Source of the DNA: Pythium myriotylum
Lineage: Eukaryota > Oomycota > Peronosporomycetes > Pythiales > Pythiaceae
DNA length: 64,000 bases
Direction: 5' to 3'
NCBI GenBank assembly: GCA_023091665.1
Contig: JALJCQ010000022.1
Coordinates: 992,001 to 1,056,000 of the forward strand
Part shown: piece after piece, positions 29,948-40,875 of the stretch
How the letters are laid out: every line of letters starts with the position of its first letter
Position numbering within the stretch: the first letter of the stretch is position 1
The notes under the pieces: generated by a model
What the model saw: only the letters and a program-made list of their open reading frames with translations
Databases searched by the model: none
Told to the model about the DNA's origin: nothing
Made by a program: the position numbers and the translations under genes

Positions 29948-30919
29948 AAGGCCAGACCAAGTAGAGAACCCCCATCCACATCCACCCTCGCCTCCAGTTT
30001 TGCCCTAGAAACCTCATTGCATTAAGAATCGAAAATGCATAACGTCACATAGATCATCTTGCCCGTCGATCGGGCCGATCAGATCATCATCATTCTGTGT
30101 CGACTTCAACGTCGACTGCTTCCAAGAAGACTTGGTGGCCACGCGTTTTAGGTGGCGGCTGAAAAAATGACGACTGCTGCCTCGACGGACGTCCGCCCAC
30201 AGTTGCAACCATTCCCAAACCAAGCTCGACTTGTTCCACCCACGACAAACGCGTTTTCCACCCGAAAAAGAAATTGGAGCGCGCCTCTTTTCCGATCACC
30301 AAGCCGAAGTTTCGATCATTTTCGCAGAGACACGAATCTGGGATTCGGCCCATCTCGACGATTCATGGCTGACATTCGTTCAGCTGAAAAGTGAGTGGAG
30401 CGGCGCCACGCAGGTGCCCCCAAACGAGAGAGCCACCATCGCCGACCACGTAGTAAATTTTAGTTTCTAGTACTTTAGTACTTGCTCGGCGACGAGCGAC
30501 GCTGTCTACTTGCTGTGAATGGCCACGTGAATGACCGCGAGCCCAGCTTTTCCAGGGTCGTGGGAAACGCGCGAGCAGAGCCCTTGAAGACCCCGCCTGA
30601 TCTGATCTCTGCTGTTCTCGCTCGTGAGTCACACTCAATTGCGAGCGACTCGCGTCGGTTTGTTGTTGGGTTCGGTGATCCCCAATCCCAAAAACTCGCG
30701 CACGCCAACAAAAAAAGGAAAAGAAAAGAGAGGCGCGTGGACGAGCCGCCGCGCCTTCAAGAAGGCAAGGCACGCAACAGGCGTAGAGCCAGGCCATCTG
30801 CAGCCACTGGATTCTCAAAATTTGGGAATCGATGCGGCTTCGAAGGAAGAGAGAGGAGGGAGGGGAAGAGACCTTGCACCCAATTCAGTTCCGATTTTCG
30901 TTCCGCCCTCGGACCCACT
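29948..30919 (+). other. Intergenic / 5' region of Myb gene 10
   Basis: No gene recognised. The frame of gene 10 stays open upstream for 146 codons without an ATG, probably 5' UTR. Confidence 0.5.
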
Positions 30920-31393
30920 ATGAAGCAAGGCGTGTGGTCCCACGAAGAGCACGACCGCTTCCTCGCGGGCGTCAAGATCTACCCGGACGGCCCCTGGCGG
31001 CTCATCGCTCGCTACGTCGGCACGCGCTCGGTGCGCCAGGTGCAGACCCACGCGCAAAAGTACCACGAGAAGATCGCGCGTCGCATGCGAGGACTCCGCA
31101 AGGAGCGACGCAACCACGTGCGAGAGGAGCACCGCATCGACGGCGACGTCTTTGCACTGCGCACGGCGCCGCCAGCAGTGGGCTTGGAGCCGCCGACGTT
31201 TGCGATGCCGAGCTTCTATCTCCCGCACGAGCACCACGGTGCGTTTGCAGAGACCAAGCCGCCGTCGATCTTGTTGCCGCCGCTGCGACTGCCGGCGCCC
31301 GTGATGATCCATGAAGAGCACCATGAAGCACTCGCACTGGACTATTTCGCGCATGCGATGAGTAGCACAGATCGAGCATCCGCGGTTGTCTAG
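30920..31393 (+). CDS. Myb-like SHAQKYF-class transcription factor 10
   Basis: 157 aa starting MKQGVWSHEEHDRFL, so the Myb repeat is N-terminal (tryptophans 6 and 26). THAQKYH 43-49, extension RGLRKERRNHVREEHRID to 74. The C-terminal part keeps EALALDYFAHAMSS, a relaxed form of the LDY tail, followed by 9 extra residues. The start shared with gene 11 (MKQG) supports this ATG. Convergent with gene 11, 275 bp apart, suggesting an inverted duplication. Confidence 0.92.
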   Translation: MKQGVWSHEEHDRFLAGVKIYPDGPWRLIARYVGTRSVRQVQTHAQKYHEKIARRMRGLRKERRNHVREEHRIDGDVFALRTAPPAVGLEPPTFAMPSFYLPHEHHGAFAETKPPSILLPPLRLPAPVMIHEEHHEALALDYFAHAMSSTDRASAVV

Positions 31394-31668
31394 TTGACGT
31401 CACTATGAAGAATATAAAACACGAAAGACATTTGTAGCATTGCGTTGGCCATGTTCTGGGAGACTTTGAAGCTCGAAGATACAGTCACCGAGTGCTGTGA
31501 ATTTCATATGGCATAATTGAGAACAACGAAGAAGCAAGAGATGTCAATCGAAAATGCGCACTGCATTCAAGATTCGTTCGATGTCTAGCTACAATAAAAT
31601 ATGGTGGGGGAGTCCGCAGCAGACCAACGCCATCGCGGAGCAAGTCTAAATGCTAACTAGCGACGGGA

Positions 31669-32211
31669 TCAGTCCGAGAAGTGCTCGATGAGAAAGTCCA
31701 GCGACTCGCTGAGGGATGGCAGCCCGCCGTCAAAGTCGAACGTGGCATCCCAGCTCTCCATCTTGGTCTCGTGGTCCTCGTGCTTGATGGTCGGGCTCCC
31801 AAACGAGAGTTCCAACGGCTCAATGCCCTCCACACCCACAGGGCTGCGTGGTGTCGTGTCGCCCGAGATCTGCTTCAGGAGCTCTTCAAAGCTCACGTTC
31901 ACAGGCTCCAATGGGAGCTTCTGCAGTACCGACGACGTGGGCAAGCCAAAGCCCTCGGAGCGGCGACACGACTCGAGGATCTCCTCGTCGATGCGGTGTT
32001 CCGTGCGCGCCCAGGTCTTGCGGTCCTTGTGCATGCCGCGCATGCGGCGCTGGATCTTCTCGTGGTACTTTTGCGCGTGGGTCTGCACTTGACGCACCGA
32101 GCGCGTGCCAATGTACTTGGAGATGACGCGCCACGGGCCTTGCGGGTAGATCTTGATGGCGTCGAGGAAGCGGTCGTGCTCCTCCTGGGTCCAGATGCCT
32201 TGCTTCATCAT
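31669..32211 (-). CDS. Myb-like SHAQKYF-class transcription factor 11
   Basis: The only minus-strand Myb in the cluster. 180 aa from MMKQGIWTQEEHDRFL; an alternative ATG 51 bases upstream (MGASFPFFLGSS) would add 17 residues. Tryptophans at 7 and 27, THAQKYH 44-50, extension MRGMHKDRKTWARTEHRIDE, acidic middle, tail SLSESLDFLIEHFSD at the end. A (CT)n run on the coding strand lies about 50-90 bp upstream of the outer ATG and is probably leader or promoter. Closest in layout to gene 10, its convergent neighbour. Confidence 0.92.
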   Translation of the reverse strand: MMKQGIWTQEEHDRFLDAIKIYPQGPWRVISKYIGTRSVRQVQTHAQKYHEKIQRRMRGMHKDRKTWARTEHRIDEEILESCRRSEGFGLPTSSVLQKLPLEPVNVSFEELLKQISGDTTPRSPVGVEGIEPLELSFGSPTIKHEDHETKMESWDATFDFDGGLPSLSESLDFLIEHFSD

Positions 32212-32310
32212 CGCTTTGCGAACCAGCGAGGAGCCAAGAAAAAACGGAAATGATGCACCCATCAGCGACGGTCTCGTCGAGGTCTTGTTCCGCGGAGGCC
32301 AGCCAGCCAC

Positions 32311-32354
<44 letters not shown>

Positions 32355-34345
32355 CTCTGAAGACACGCACGGCTACAACTTGGTGCAACTCTCGTCCCGT
32401 CCGTGCGCCGACAGCGCTGGCCCGTGGAACCGTGTGACACACGGTCGGTCCAACGGCGACTTGCTTTCCTTCTCTTCTCGAGTGATTCAATCTCTGCGTA
32501 ATGAGGCCATTCCGTCTGAGCAAGCGAAACGAGCGACTCGCTTCCGTTGAGGAGCTAACGACGGTGCATAGACAGGCTGGTTTCCTGTGACGACTTCCGC
32601 TGGCACAACCGCGAGAGTGGGATGAGATGTCCCGGTTGTGTGCAGTAGTTGTCGTTTTGCATAGATGCAAGCGACGAGCCACCTCCCGCGCAACTTCGCC
32701 GGGGACAACCGCTTCTCGTAAACAACTCCGTCTCGGATGTTTGCACGTTGCAGGAAACTTCTCCTTTTCATTGGATACCTCCTGCAGACGACAGCGGTAA
32801 ATGTTCAGCGTGGTGCACGCCAGTTGTCGTCACTGGCGCCCATTAACGACTGACGAGTGACCGGCGCACCTGTGCCTGGCGACGGGTCGATACCGGGGCG
32901 GTTCTGGCCGCGTTCTCTACAGCTTCTCGCGAATTCCAGACGATAGAACAGTCAGGTTTTCGACGGACATTGACATCGAACAGATCTTTCTTTTGCGCTT
33001 CGATCCGATCTCAGCCACACGGCGCGAAGCCACAAAGATCCTAGGTGCTGGTCGTTGCTCTTCGCGACCCCAAGCAAACCGAGGGCCAAGGACAACGGTC
33101 AGCGCAGTGTCCTCAGCCGGGAGAAAAAGGTTGCGCCAACTTAGCATGCTCTCGATGTCATGCTGCCTCGGACCAGCTCCGGGCATCCCCCCATCCTAGT
33201 TCGTCGGTTGAAGTGGCCTGCGAGCCACAAGTTCATCGGCACGTTGTGTCTCCTCAGCATGAACCGAAAATTTATGCTTGGATAATCCTGCTTCGACATG
33301 ACGCATAAAACGAGCCGCACCAACACTCTTTCCAGATTCTCCGATTTCGGCAATCGAGAAGCCAGATCTCAGGACTGCCATTGCCGAGCATAAACTCTCT
33401 CACCACGAAAGCAACCGACGGGAGGGCAATAGGCAATAGGCACGCAATCGCTCAGTTTCAAGCTCTCTGTGTTTCTTTATTTCGAGCGAACCCGTGGTTT
33501 TCAAAGGCGCACAAAGAAGTCTGTGGTAATTATTATCAGGAGACTTGCTCTTGTCTGACGGTGAGACCATCCGATCTGAGTGATGGTCTGCGCCCGGTGC
33601 TGCACGGCTTGATATCAGCACTTTTGCTCTTGTCCACATGTTCGAGCAGCTGCGATGCAACTCGCCCCGGTTATGGCCACCTTGTCCCGGCGTTGTGCCC
33701 TTTCGGTCATATTACAAAATCCCACTGTCGCGATAAAATGGCTCAAGGATTCCACTGTTTTGCAGGACTAATCGTTCTCGGCTTGTCGACGGCGTTTACG
33801 GTGGTCTCTCGCTCGCTCACGACAGCCCGTCCGCGACTTTACAAGCGCTCACGAGACAGACTTCGTCGCGCGTCTCTGTTCTGTAAATTGCGTCCTCGAT
33901 CTTTTCCTGCCTCTGGACTCATGGTCAAGAGAACCGACGCGCTAGTTTCCATCAAGACCACTCACCCCTTGCTGCTGACCCGAATCGCTGCTTGCGTCCA
34001 TCAAATAGCTGAGCAGGCTTCCGTGGGTAGCGAATGAATCAACAACGAATTGAGGAAATCCCAACGACTTGCTCTAGTTTTGTTATTCGGATCCGACGAA
34101 TATCAAAATTTAGCATTTCCGTCAACTCAAGGTCTCCGCTCCGGCTGGTCTATTCTGATCGGAGATCGGGGGGAGGGAGGGCTTCCTAGCGTCTGTCTCG
34201 CTGGTGCTGCTGCTCACGCTGTAGCCACTACTAATGGGTATACTAGATAGCGACGCATCCCCGTTCGTTCGAGTCGCGATTCGCCATCACCCGCCTGTCT
34301 GATTCGCTCGCCAACTTCGCTCGCCAACATTCCGAGTGATCGGAT
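32212..34345 (+). other. 2.1-kb intergenic region
   Basis: Contains the 5' region of Myb gene 11 with the GA/CT microsatellite (32,314-32,352). A 99-codon frame at 33,738-34,037 starts with a signal-peptide-like MAQGFHCFAGLIVLGLS but the rest has no family features; not called as a gene. Confidence 0.5.
32314..32352. repeat. (AG)n microsatellite in the 5' region of Myb gene 11
   Basis: About 19 AG units, CT on the coding strand. Confidence 0.95.
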
Positions 34346-36461
34346 TCAATCCGTGCCGGCTCGGGCATCAAAGAACTCGTCCTGGTCTTTTTCCTCGACA
34401 CTGTCGATGCTCGCTCGCTCGTCTTCGGACGAATCGGTCGACGAAGGGTGTAGGTAGATCTCGAGCTCTTTCGCGTGGCCCTGACTGAAATCCACGGCCG
34501 CGATGACCTGGAGTGCTGCCTGGAACGTCGTGAGCACGTAGCCTTCGACGCCCTTACCGCCGCCATCCGTGAAGTAGGACGTGAACGCAATTTGAGAAAT
34601 AAAGTTGCGGTTCTTGGCCGACGCGCCAAGCTGCGAGGATGCCACTAGCAGCGCGCAAACGATCGGGATGAGAATATCGGCGTTCGAAGCGGTCTTGTGC
34701 AGTTCATCGGCGAAACAACAAATCGACCGGAAGGCCGTGCAGAGAAGTTCGAGCTTGTGGATCGGGGACTTGGCCACGTCAACGAGTTCGACCAGCTTTT
34801 GCTCAGCGTCGCGGAGGTTGGTATCCGATGTTGGGGCCACTTTGGCATCCTTTGATGAGGAGAGCTGCTGGACGATCAGCGACAGCTGCTGTTGGCCGTC
34901 GGGCTGACGTCGGATATCCTCAATACTGCTGTAAAACAGTGTGTTCTCGTCGAGAAACGACTCGTCGAGCACGCCCATGACTGTCTTGTAGATATCGTCG
35001 AAGATCACGCGCTCGATCGCCTGTGAACAACTCACGATCGCTGCATCGGTGCTCGAGAGGCTGGGAAAGGTCTGCATCGTCGCACCAGTGAGGTGGGCGA
35101 CGTACATCCGCGCGTCTTGGAGCGTCTCCTTGCACATGACAGCGTTTCGTCCGTTACCGAGTCGTTTGAGGCGGCTCGCGTATCTTTCACTGAACGCTTT
35201 ACTCAGCTCAGCATTAACCTGGCTCAGGAATTCTGTCGGTGTGGAGAAGATACCAAAGAGCAAAGCATACACCTCGTCTTTTGTCGGCTGAAACTGCTCC
35301 GGCGGTCGCATCTGGTCGATTTGCTTCGCTGTGCGTCTTGGAAGCTGGAACCTTCGAAGAAGCTCGGCATCTTTTCGAAAGCTTTCGTCCGAGACGGGAG
35401 AATCCTTGAACTCTTGCTTGACCTTCCAGCAAATTTCCATCGCCCACGCGCCAGACTTCATTTCTTCCTGGAGTCTTTTCTTCTCGTTCTTTTTCTTAAT
35501 CTGTCGTGTGGCCGTAGCTGCAGCTGTCGCCGCGGTGAAGCCTAATCCAGCCACCATGCCTTCCACGCTCACGCTTGCAACGAGCATGTTGAACCCGGCA
35601 ATCACGCCGGCCGCTGGCATCAGTGCCATGGCGCCGATCACTCCGCCGGCAGCGATAAACGGGGCCACGCGCTTCATCACGGTCGTTGCAGTGGCTACAG
35701 TTGACTTGGAGCCTGAAGAAGAGGACGCAGCACTGTCAGCGCGGTCTCCCGCAAGACGATCCTCCGAGAGCTCGTCGATCAGGGATGAAATGGTCATATT
35801 GCTAGAGGAATACTTGCGCTTCGCCGTAATCACGCGCTTGACAACCGGATGAGAATCTGGGGAAAGCTCTGGCACCGGTGGTGGTGGTGTCACGGGGATA
35901 TTAGCTTTGAGTTGCTTGGTCTGCGGACAGCGAGGAAGCAGTTCGCTGTGGCCTCGGCATCGCCGGTGGGCGTGGCACTGCGACAAGCACCCTCGATGCA
36001 CGTAATTCCCACAGTCCATACATTGGCAGACTGCTTCACTCTCGCCCGCGCGCGATTGCGTGGACGCCCACGACGGACGTCGAACGAACTGCAGAGTCTT
36101 CACAACTGTATCACTCTTGGCCGGGGCTACGGTCTCCGGGGCGGTCGGGAACAAACACGGCGTCGTGTCTTGCGGCTTGCGGAGTTTGCTCGGTGGGATC
36201 TCTCGCCGACGCAACGGCTTGCCCACGGTCTGCACGCGCTGCTGGCACACGAGGCAGTCGCGGAAGAAGAGGCGGCTGTGCTGCACGGCCGAGAGCTCGG
36301 AGATCGCGACGCGGTGGAAGCTGTGGCCATGCTGTGGGTCGTAAAAGCGACCGTTCGACTCCTGGAGAAACGCGCTACACGATGCGAGCGAGAGCAGGCG
36401 TGAGCACGGCGCCGGGGGCCCACGAAGAGGCCGCGTACCTGAGGTTGGGCAGAGTCGCCAT
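34346..36461 (-). CDS. VPS9-domain Rab GEF-like protein with interrupted C1-type zinc finger; one intron
   Basis: Spliced model: exon 1 36,439-36,461 (MATLPNLS), intron 36,375-36,438 (GTACGC...GTGTAG with a CTCAC branch-like site), exon 2 34,346-36,374; 683 aa in frame. N-terminus: HGHSFHRVAISELSAVQHSR, then CLVC, about 72 residues later CQCMDCGNYVHRGCLSQC...C. This is the H..C..C..C..C..H..C order of a C1 domain split by an insertion. A glycine/alanine-rich hydrophobic stretch follows (FIAAGGVIGAMALMPAAGVI), possibly membrane-associated. The C-terminal third has a VPS9-like core (NADILIPIVCALLVASSQL). VPS9 proteins activate Rab5-type GTPases on endosomes; that role is inferred. C-terminal Ser/Asp/Glu-rich tail. 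Confidence 0.8.
36375..36438 (-). other. Intron of the VPS9-like gene
   Basis: 64 nt, GTACGC donor, GTGTAG acceptor. It joins an ATG exon to a frame that otherwise lacks a start, and completes the first C1 half. Confidence 0.75.
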
Positions 36462-37256
36462 TGGGAAAGAGCTGCTCAGTCAGTTCACGATGGGGAGAGC
36501 TTGCCAAATCGCGATTATGGAGGCCTTTATAGCCAATGGGTGTCGCTGGATCGTCGGAATTCCATGAATTCCAACAATTCAGACCTCTGAAAATGAATCC
36601 TGCAGGCGTCAAAAGCTCTGTCTGGAAGAATTGATAGAAGACGAAGCCATTGCTTCGAACTGATCCGCGAGTGCTTGACTGTTGGCCACCTGCCCGGACA
36701 GTTGGCGAGAGGCATCGAGAACACTTGACTCTTCCACTTTCGAACTGAGCAATCGATCGCCGATCTTGCAGTCGACGGATTCCTCTGGCACCCACAGTTG
36801 CGTTGTTTGGATTCCCTGGCGTGCTCATTCCTCTGCCGGCTCGGTCCTGAAAAACACCAGCGGCGATTGGATCCTGGCTCCAATTCTATTTTCCTGCATC
36901 CCTCTACGCACTTGCACTATGAAACTGCAGCCGCCAGGCATCAAAACCTGCCATGGTCGTCAGAGGGTGTTGTTTTCGTGCCCAGCTGTCGGTTTGTGGC
37001 ATGGTTTCGGGGCATGGGGATTTGCTGATTCGCCATGGTGACGCCACGAGCGTAACGCCGTGTTTGACTTGACACGGTGAATCATTACACCTCCCCACTG
37101 CCTTTTTCTTTCGCACTTGGATAGAGACTAACAATCCCGACCAGCCGTCAGGATTCCAGAAATTGTGATACAAGTTGAGTGGGCCGATCCACCCACGCAG
37201 CCCGCTCTCCTCTCTGGTCGCGACGCATTCTACGATTCTCCAAGCCAGTCACACGA
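36462..37256 (+). other. Intergenic between divergent genes, nothing recognised
   Basis: Shared 5' region of the VPS9-like gene (minus) and Myb gene 12 (plus). Confidence 0.5.
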
Positions 37257-37913
37257 ATGGCAAAGCTCGGTCGGGGTGTATGGTCCACGGACGAGCACGA
37301 CAGGTTCCTCGACGCCATTCGACTCTTCCCTGACGGCCCGTGGCTCGAGATCTCCAAGTTTATCGGCACGCGCTCGCCGCGCCAAGTGCAAACCCATGCG
37401 CAAAAGTACTACGAGAAGATCGAGCGCCGACTGCGCGGCCTGCGGCGTGATCGACAAGTCACCAACGGGCGAGAACACCGTATCGAGAAACGGATCTTGT
37501 CGCTCGTCTCGGCCGAGTCACCCGAGCGTGAATTTGTGAAGCGACACGTTGCTGCAATCCGGAGGCGGCCGCGAGTTCGAGCAGAGCCGATATCAGATCT
37601 TTCCGGAGACGAAGGCCACACGAGCGACGAGAGCGCACAGCAAGACCTAGCCACACCGCCGTGTCTCCAGCGCCTACGTGCGCTTCCCCTCACTCCACTT
37701 CCACTGAAGTTCGAAGAGAAAGAGACGCTGTCCACGATTGAAGAGATCGATCCGACGGTTGTGCTTCCGTCGTTTGAGCAGTCTCTCGACTTCCTCATCG
37801 CGTGCCTCGAGACAAGAGCGCAAGATGAGCTACACATGAAAAGGCCTGGCGCCGGCAGGATCACTGTGGCGAGTTGCGTGGAGCTCGTGAGGAGTGCAGT
37901 AGACAGTAAGTAG
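37257..37913 (+). CDS. Myb-like SHAQKYF-class transcription factor 12
   Basis: 218 aa from MAKLGRGVWSTDEHDRFLD. Tryptophans 9 and 29, and the TRSPRQVQTHAQKYY segment near 39-52 with Pro before RQV, as also in gene 13. Extension RGLRRDRQVTNGREHRIEKR (His-Arg-Ile kept, Asp replaced by Glu). The LDY motif (SFEQSLDFLIACLE, about 172-185) is not terminal: 33 further residues follow, including HMKRPGAGRITVASC, so this copy has a C-terminal addition. Genes 12 and 13 are tandem and closest to each other. Confidence 0.92.
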   Translation: MAKLGRGVWSTDEHDRFLDAIRLFPDGPWLEISKFIGTRSPRQVQTHAQKYYEKIERRLRGLRRDRQVTNGREHRIEKRILSLVSAESPEREFVKRHVAAIRRRPRVRAEPISDLSGDEGHTSDESAQQDLATPPCLQRLRALPLTPLPLKFEEKETLSTIEEIDPTVVLPSFEQSLDFLIACLETRAQDELHMKRPGAGRITVASCVELVRSAVDSK

Positions 37914-38358
37914 ATCATGTACAATCAATTTCAACCTCGTGATACGGGAAGAAGACTCTTGTTCTTCAAACTGAGTTCGAGTACTGTCAGTCAACAGCAC
38001 GCACACGGTTCCAAGACGCCCAGTCATCAATTTCTGGTGTAGAGACGGCGAGGACGCAAAGAGAGATTACTCAGAAGCTAGCGGTCCACGAATCATTCTG
38101 GGTGGACACAACCCACCGTCCTTCTCTCGAATCGAACCCTCAATGAGACTGCACCATGCGCGTATACCATGCGTATCGTGCGATTACACCATCATTCACT
38201 ATGTGAATCACTAAGAGCTTTCCCAGTACCGCGACGATGGTCTTGAACCCAAAAGAAGCGAAGTTCGTGATGGCCACGTGGGTTCATGGGCTCACGGCCG
38301 TTGGGTACGAAAGGCCATATTGCAATCTCCGCCGTATGAACCACAAGCCCCATTCGTC
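37914..38358 (+). other. Intergenic between Myb genes 12 and 13, nothing recognised
   Basis: The frame of gene 13 is open upstream but has no in-frame ATG before 38,359. Confidence 0.5.
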
Positions 38359-38931
38359 ATGGCACCGTACAGTCAAGGGCTCTGGCAAGAAGACGAGCAC
38401 CAGCGGTTCCTGGATGCGCTCAAACTCTATCCACAAGGTCCGTGGGCTGACATTGCCCAGTTCGTGGGCACGCGTTCGCCTCGTCAAGTTCAAACCCATG
38501 CGCAAAAGTACTATGAGAAGATCGAACGCCATCTGCGAGGCCTCCAGCGGGACCGACGAGGTGGTGTACGCGCGCGAAGCACAGGCGAACGCATCCGGGC
38601 GATAGGGCTCACCCGAGAACACGAGATCGACCAGGAGATCCTCGAGGCCTGCAGTCGTGCGATGGAGCTGGGCGAGCGCCTGCCGACTCCAGCAAAGCCG
38701 AGGAAAGCCGACTCCTCGCGTGCAGCCTCGCGTGAGGAGTTCATCGAAGGATCAGGCTGGTCCACTGTGGATCCGCGCGGGTCGGTTGAAGATGATGGAA
38801 ACGACGACTTACTGCCGCTCGACAAGTCGCTCGACTTCTTGATCGAGGTGCTCGCGGGGCTCGATGACCAATCTAACCAGTTGGCCACGCTGGACGGGGG
38901 CGAGGCAGACGCCAGGCTGTCATATCTCTAA
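38359..38931 (+). CDS. Myb-like SHAQKYF-class transcription factor 13
   Basis: 190 aa from MAPYSQGLWQEDEHQRFLD. Tryptophans 9 and 29, THAQKYY 46-52. The extension differs: after RGLQRDRRGG there is an insertion of about 15 residues (VRARSTGERIRAIGLTR) before EHEID, so the normally fixed RGL-to-EHRID spacing is broken and Arg is replaced by Glu. The C-terminal part has PLDKSLDFLIEVLAGLDD followed by 15 more residues. Same strand and subgroup as gene 12. Confidence 0.91.
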   Translation: MAPYSQGLWQEDEHQRFLDALKLYPQGPWADIAQFVGTRSPRQVQTHAQKYYEKIERHLRGLQRDRRGGVRARSTGERIRAIGLTREHEIDQEILEACSRAMELGERLPTPAKPRKADSSRAASREEFIEGSGWSTVDPRGSVEDDGNDDLLPLDKSLDFLIEVLAGLDDQSNQLATLDGGEADARLSYL

Positions 38932-39889
38932 GTTACTTTTATACAGACCCCAAAACACACCATCAACAGATCATAAACGTGAAAAATTGGGAGACAATGA
39001 TTGTGGGTGCATCCCAGCTCATTTTAGAAAGACTGTCGAGGAACATTCGCACGAAGCAGTGGCCATGCACCCACGGGGGTCGAAGATCACTGGCGCGTTC
39101 TTTCGCGAACTTCCACGCGCCGCAACCTACCGTATGAGTCGCTACGTAGCTCAGCACCCAATGCTTTTCGATCCATCCTATCGGCCTTATGGACGCTGGC
39201 AAACGAACCAATTTGCGGTACTCATCGTCGAGGAGTCTGGGTATGCTGGGAATGAAATCTCACATGGCTCTTGCTGACATTTGCGCTGATCTCACGATCC
39301 GAAGTATGGATAGTGTGGATTCTCAAAGGCGATCGAGTGGATTTCAACCGCGAGATCTCACCACGTGTTGCTGTCACCGACTGGGAGATACACTGTACAA
39401 CCTGCAGAACCCTCGAGTAGGTGCAGAAACCATTGCCGATTCGTACATGGAAGATGCGAAAGGCGGCTGTCCGTCCAGCAAACCAGGTCTTGGACACTCT
39501 GGCGCCATTCGCTTAGCGCACCTAATATCCGAACCCAACAACGCTACATCAGTAGTCCAACTCGTATCAGAGCTTTGCACTTACAGCGAGCGCCGTCACG
39601 TTGGCCATGGAGAGGTACTAAGATAGATAGTTTCGGCAGAAAAATCGGGCCAGTTTATGGGCAGGTGGCCGTGGCTTCGTTCTCTCCGTGGGATCCTTCG
39701 CTCGGTTGTTTGGCTACAGAGGTGCACCCACGGTCTCCGCTATCAGATCATACTCACTCACTCACTCAACCCAGTCTCCTCTCTTTGGGTGTGGCCTCAC
39801 GGCCACTTCTCTTTTCGTTCGCCAGCACCTTCCTCCACAATCGAATTCGCCAAATCCGTCGCACACTCATTTTTTTTATTTGACTAAGC
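38932..39889 (+). other. Intergenic, nothing recognised
   Basis: Random open frames only. The last 150 bases are the CT-rich leader side of Myb gene 14. Confidence 0.5.
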
Positions 39890-40732
39890 ATGAAACGCGG
39901 AGTGTGGTCTGAGGAAGAACACACGCGCTTCCTGGACGCCATCCGCCACTACCCGGAAGGCCCGTGGTCCAAGATCGCCGCCTGCATCGGCTCGCGCTCG
40001 GCGCGCCAGGTCCAGACCCATGCTCAGCGCTACTACGAGAAAGTACAGCGCCATGTGCGAGGCCTCCAGCGAGACCGATCCAAGTCGACCCACAAGGAGC
40101 ACCGCATCGATAAGGACATTCTGAGACTCCAACACCTCCACCGCATCGCCAAGTCGGCGTCGCAGGATGCCGCTCGCGCGAGAGCGCGCTCTGGCGACGC
40201 GCCCGAGCCGGACCAGGAACCCCACCGAAGACTTTATCGAAGCAAAGATCCGCCGCCGTGTCTGCAGCGGCTGACGGGGCTGCCTGCGCAGCAATCTCCC
40301 GTTGGCGTGAACGACACGACGATGCTCTCACCTCGCTATGACGCGCCACCGGGATACTACGAGCATGGTGGTTACCACCATCCTGTCAGCCCCACCTATG
40401 GACAGTCCAATGGGACCCCCCACGGACTGCAGTATGCACGCCATGACTCCGCCTACTCTCACCCACCACCTCTGCCGTCACCGCTCAGTCAACGAAGCTA
40501 TCCTCTCATGCCTCCTCTCGGATCCATCGCCCCGAGGCTCTCAGAGACGCGGCCTCAGTACTCCAGTTATGGTAGTGGCTACTTTTCATCGGGCGGCGGA
40601 AGCCCCACGAGTCTGCCGTCGCCGCACGACTCGCAGGTGATCACGAGCTCGATCCGAGGTGTCGACGAGCACCGTCGCCCGACGTTGACGTGGAGTCAGC
40701 CTGGACTGCTGTTACCCCGGATCTTTTCATGA
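39890..40732 (+). CDS. Myb-like SHAQKYF-class transcription factor 14, long Pro/Ser/Tyr tail
   Basis: 280 aa from MKRGVWSEEEHTRFLD. Tryptophans 6 and 26, motif THAQRYY (43-49, Lys to Arg), extension RGLQRDRSKSTHKEHRIDKD. The remaining two thirds differ from all other copies: Pro, Ser, Tyr, Gly and His-rich (for example RYDAPPGYYEHGGYHHPVSP), probably disordered, and without an LDY tail. This could be an activation or condensation-prone region (inference). It is the last Myb of the cluster, 143 bp from the end of the convergent bZIP gene. Confidence 0.9.
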   Translation: MKRGVWSEEEHTRFLDAIRHYPEGPWSKIAACIGSRSARQVQTHAQRYYEKVQRHVRGLQRDRSKSTHKEHRIDKDILRLQHLHRIAKSASQDAARARARSGDAPEPDQEPHRRLYRSKDPPPCLQRLTGLPAQQSPVGVNDTTMLSPRYDAPPGYYEHGGYHHPVSPTYGQSNGTPHGLQYARHDSAYSHPPPLPSPLSQRSYPLMPPLGSIAPRLSETRPQYSSYGSGYFSSGGGSPTSLPSPHDSQVITSSIRGVDEHRRPTLTWSQPGLLLPRIFS

Positions 40733-40875
40733 AAGTAGTGATCATTATCTAGTGAGCAAGTCAATTATAATATTTTGCTTTTGGCCCCCCATTTTTTTCC
40801 ACTACAATTGTACACGACATCCACACGTCACGTCTCACGAAGGAAGAACACTGCTCTGCCACTGCGTCCCGCAGT

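Noticed and set aside
33738..34037. Small secreted (effector-like) protein of 99 aa
   Set aside because: The leader is signal-like, but the mature part has no conserved motif or coding bias, and I find no proper RxLR motif; too weak to call.
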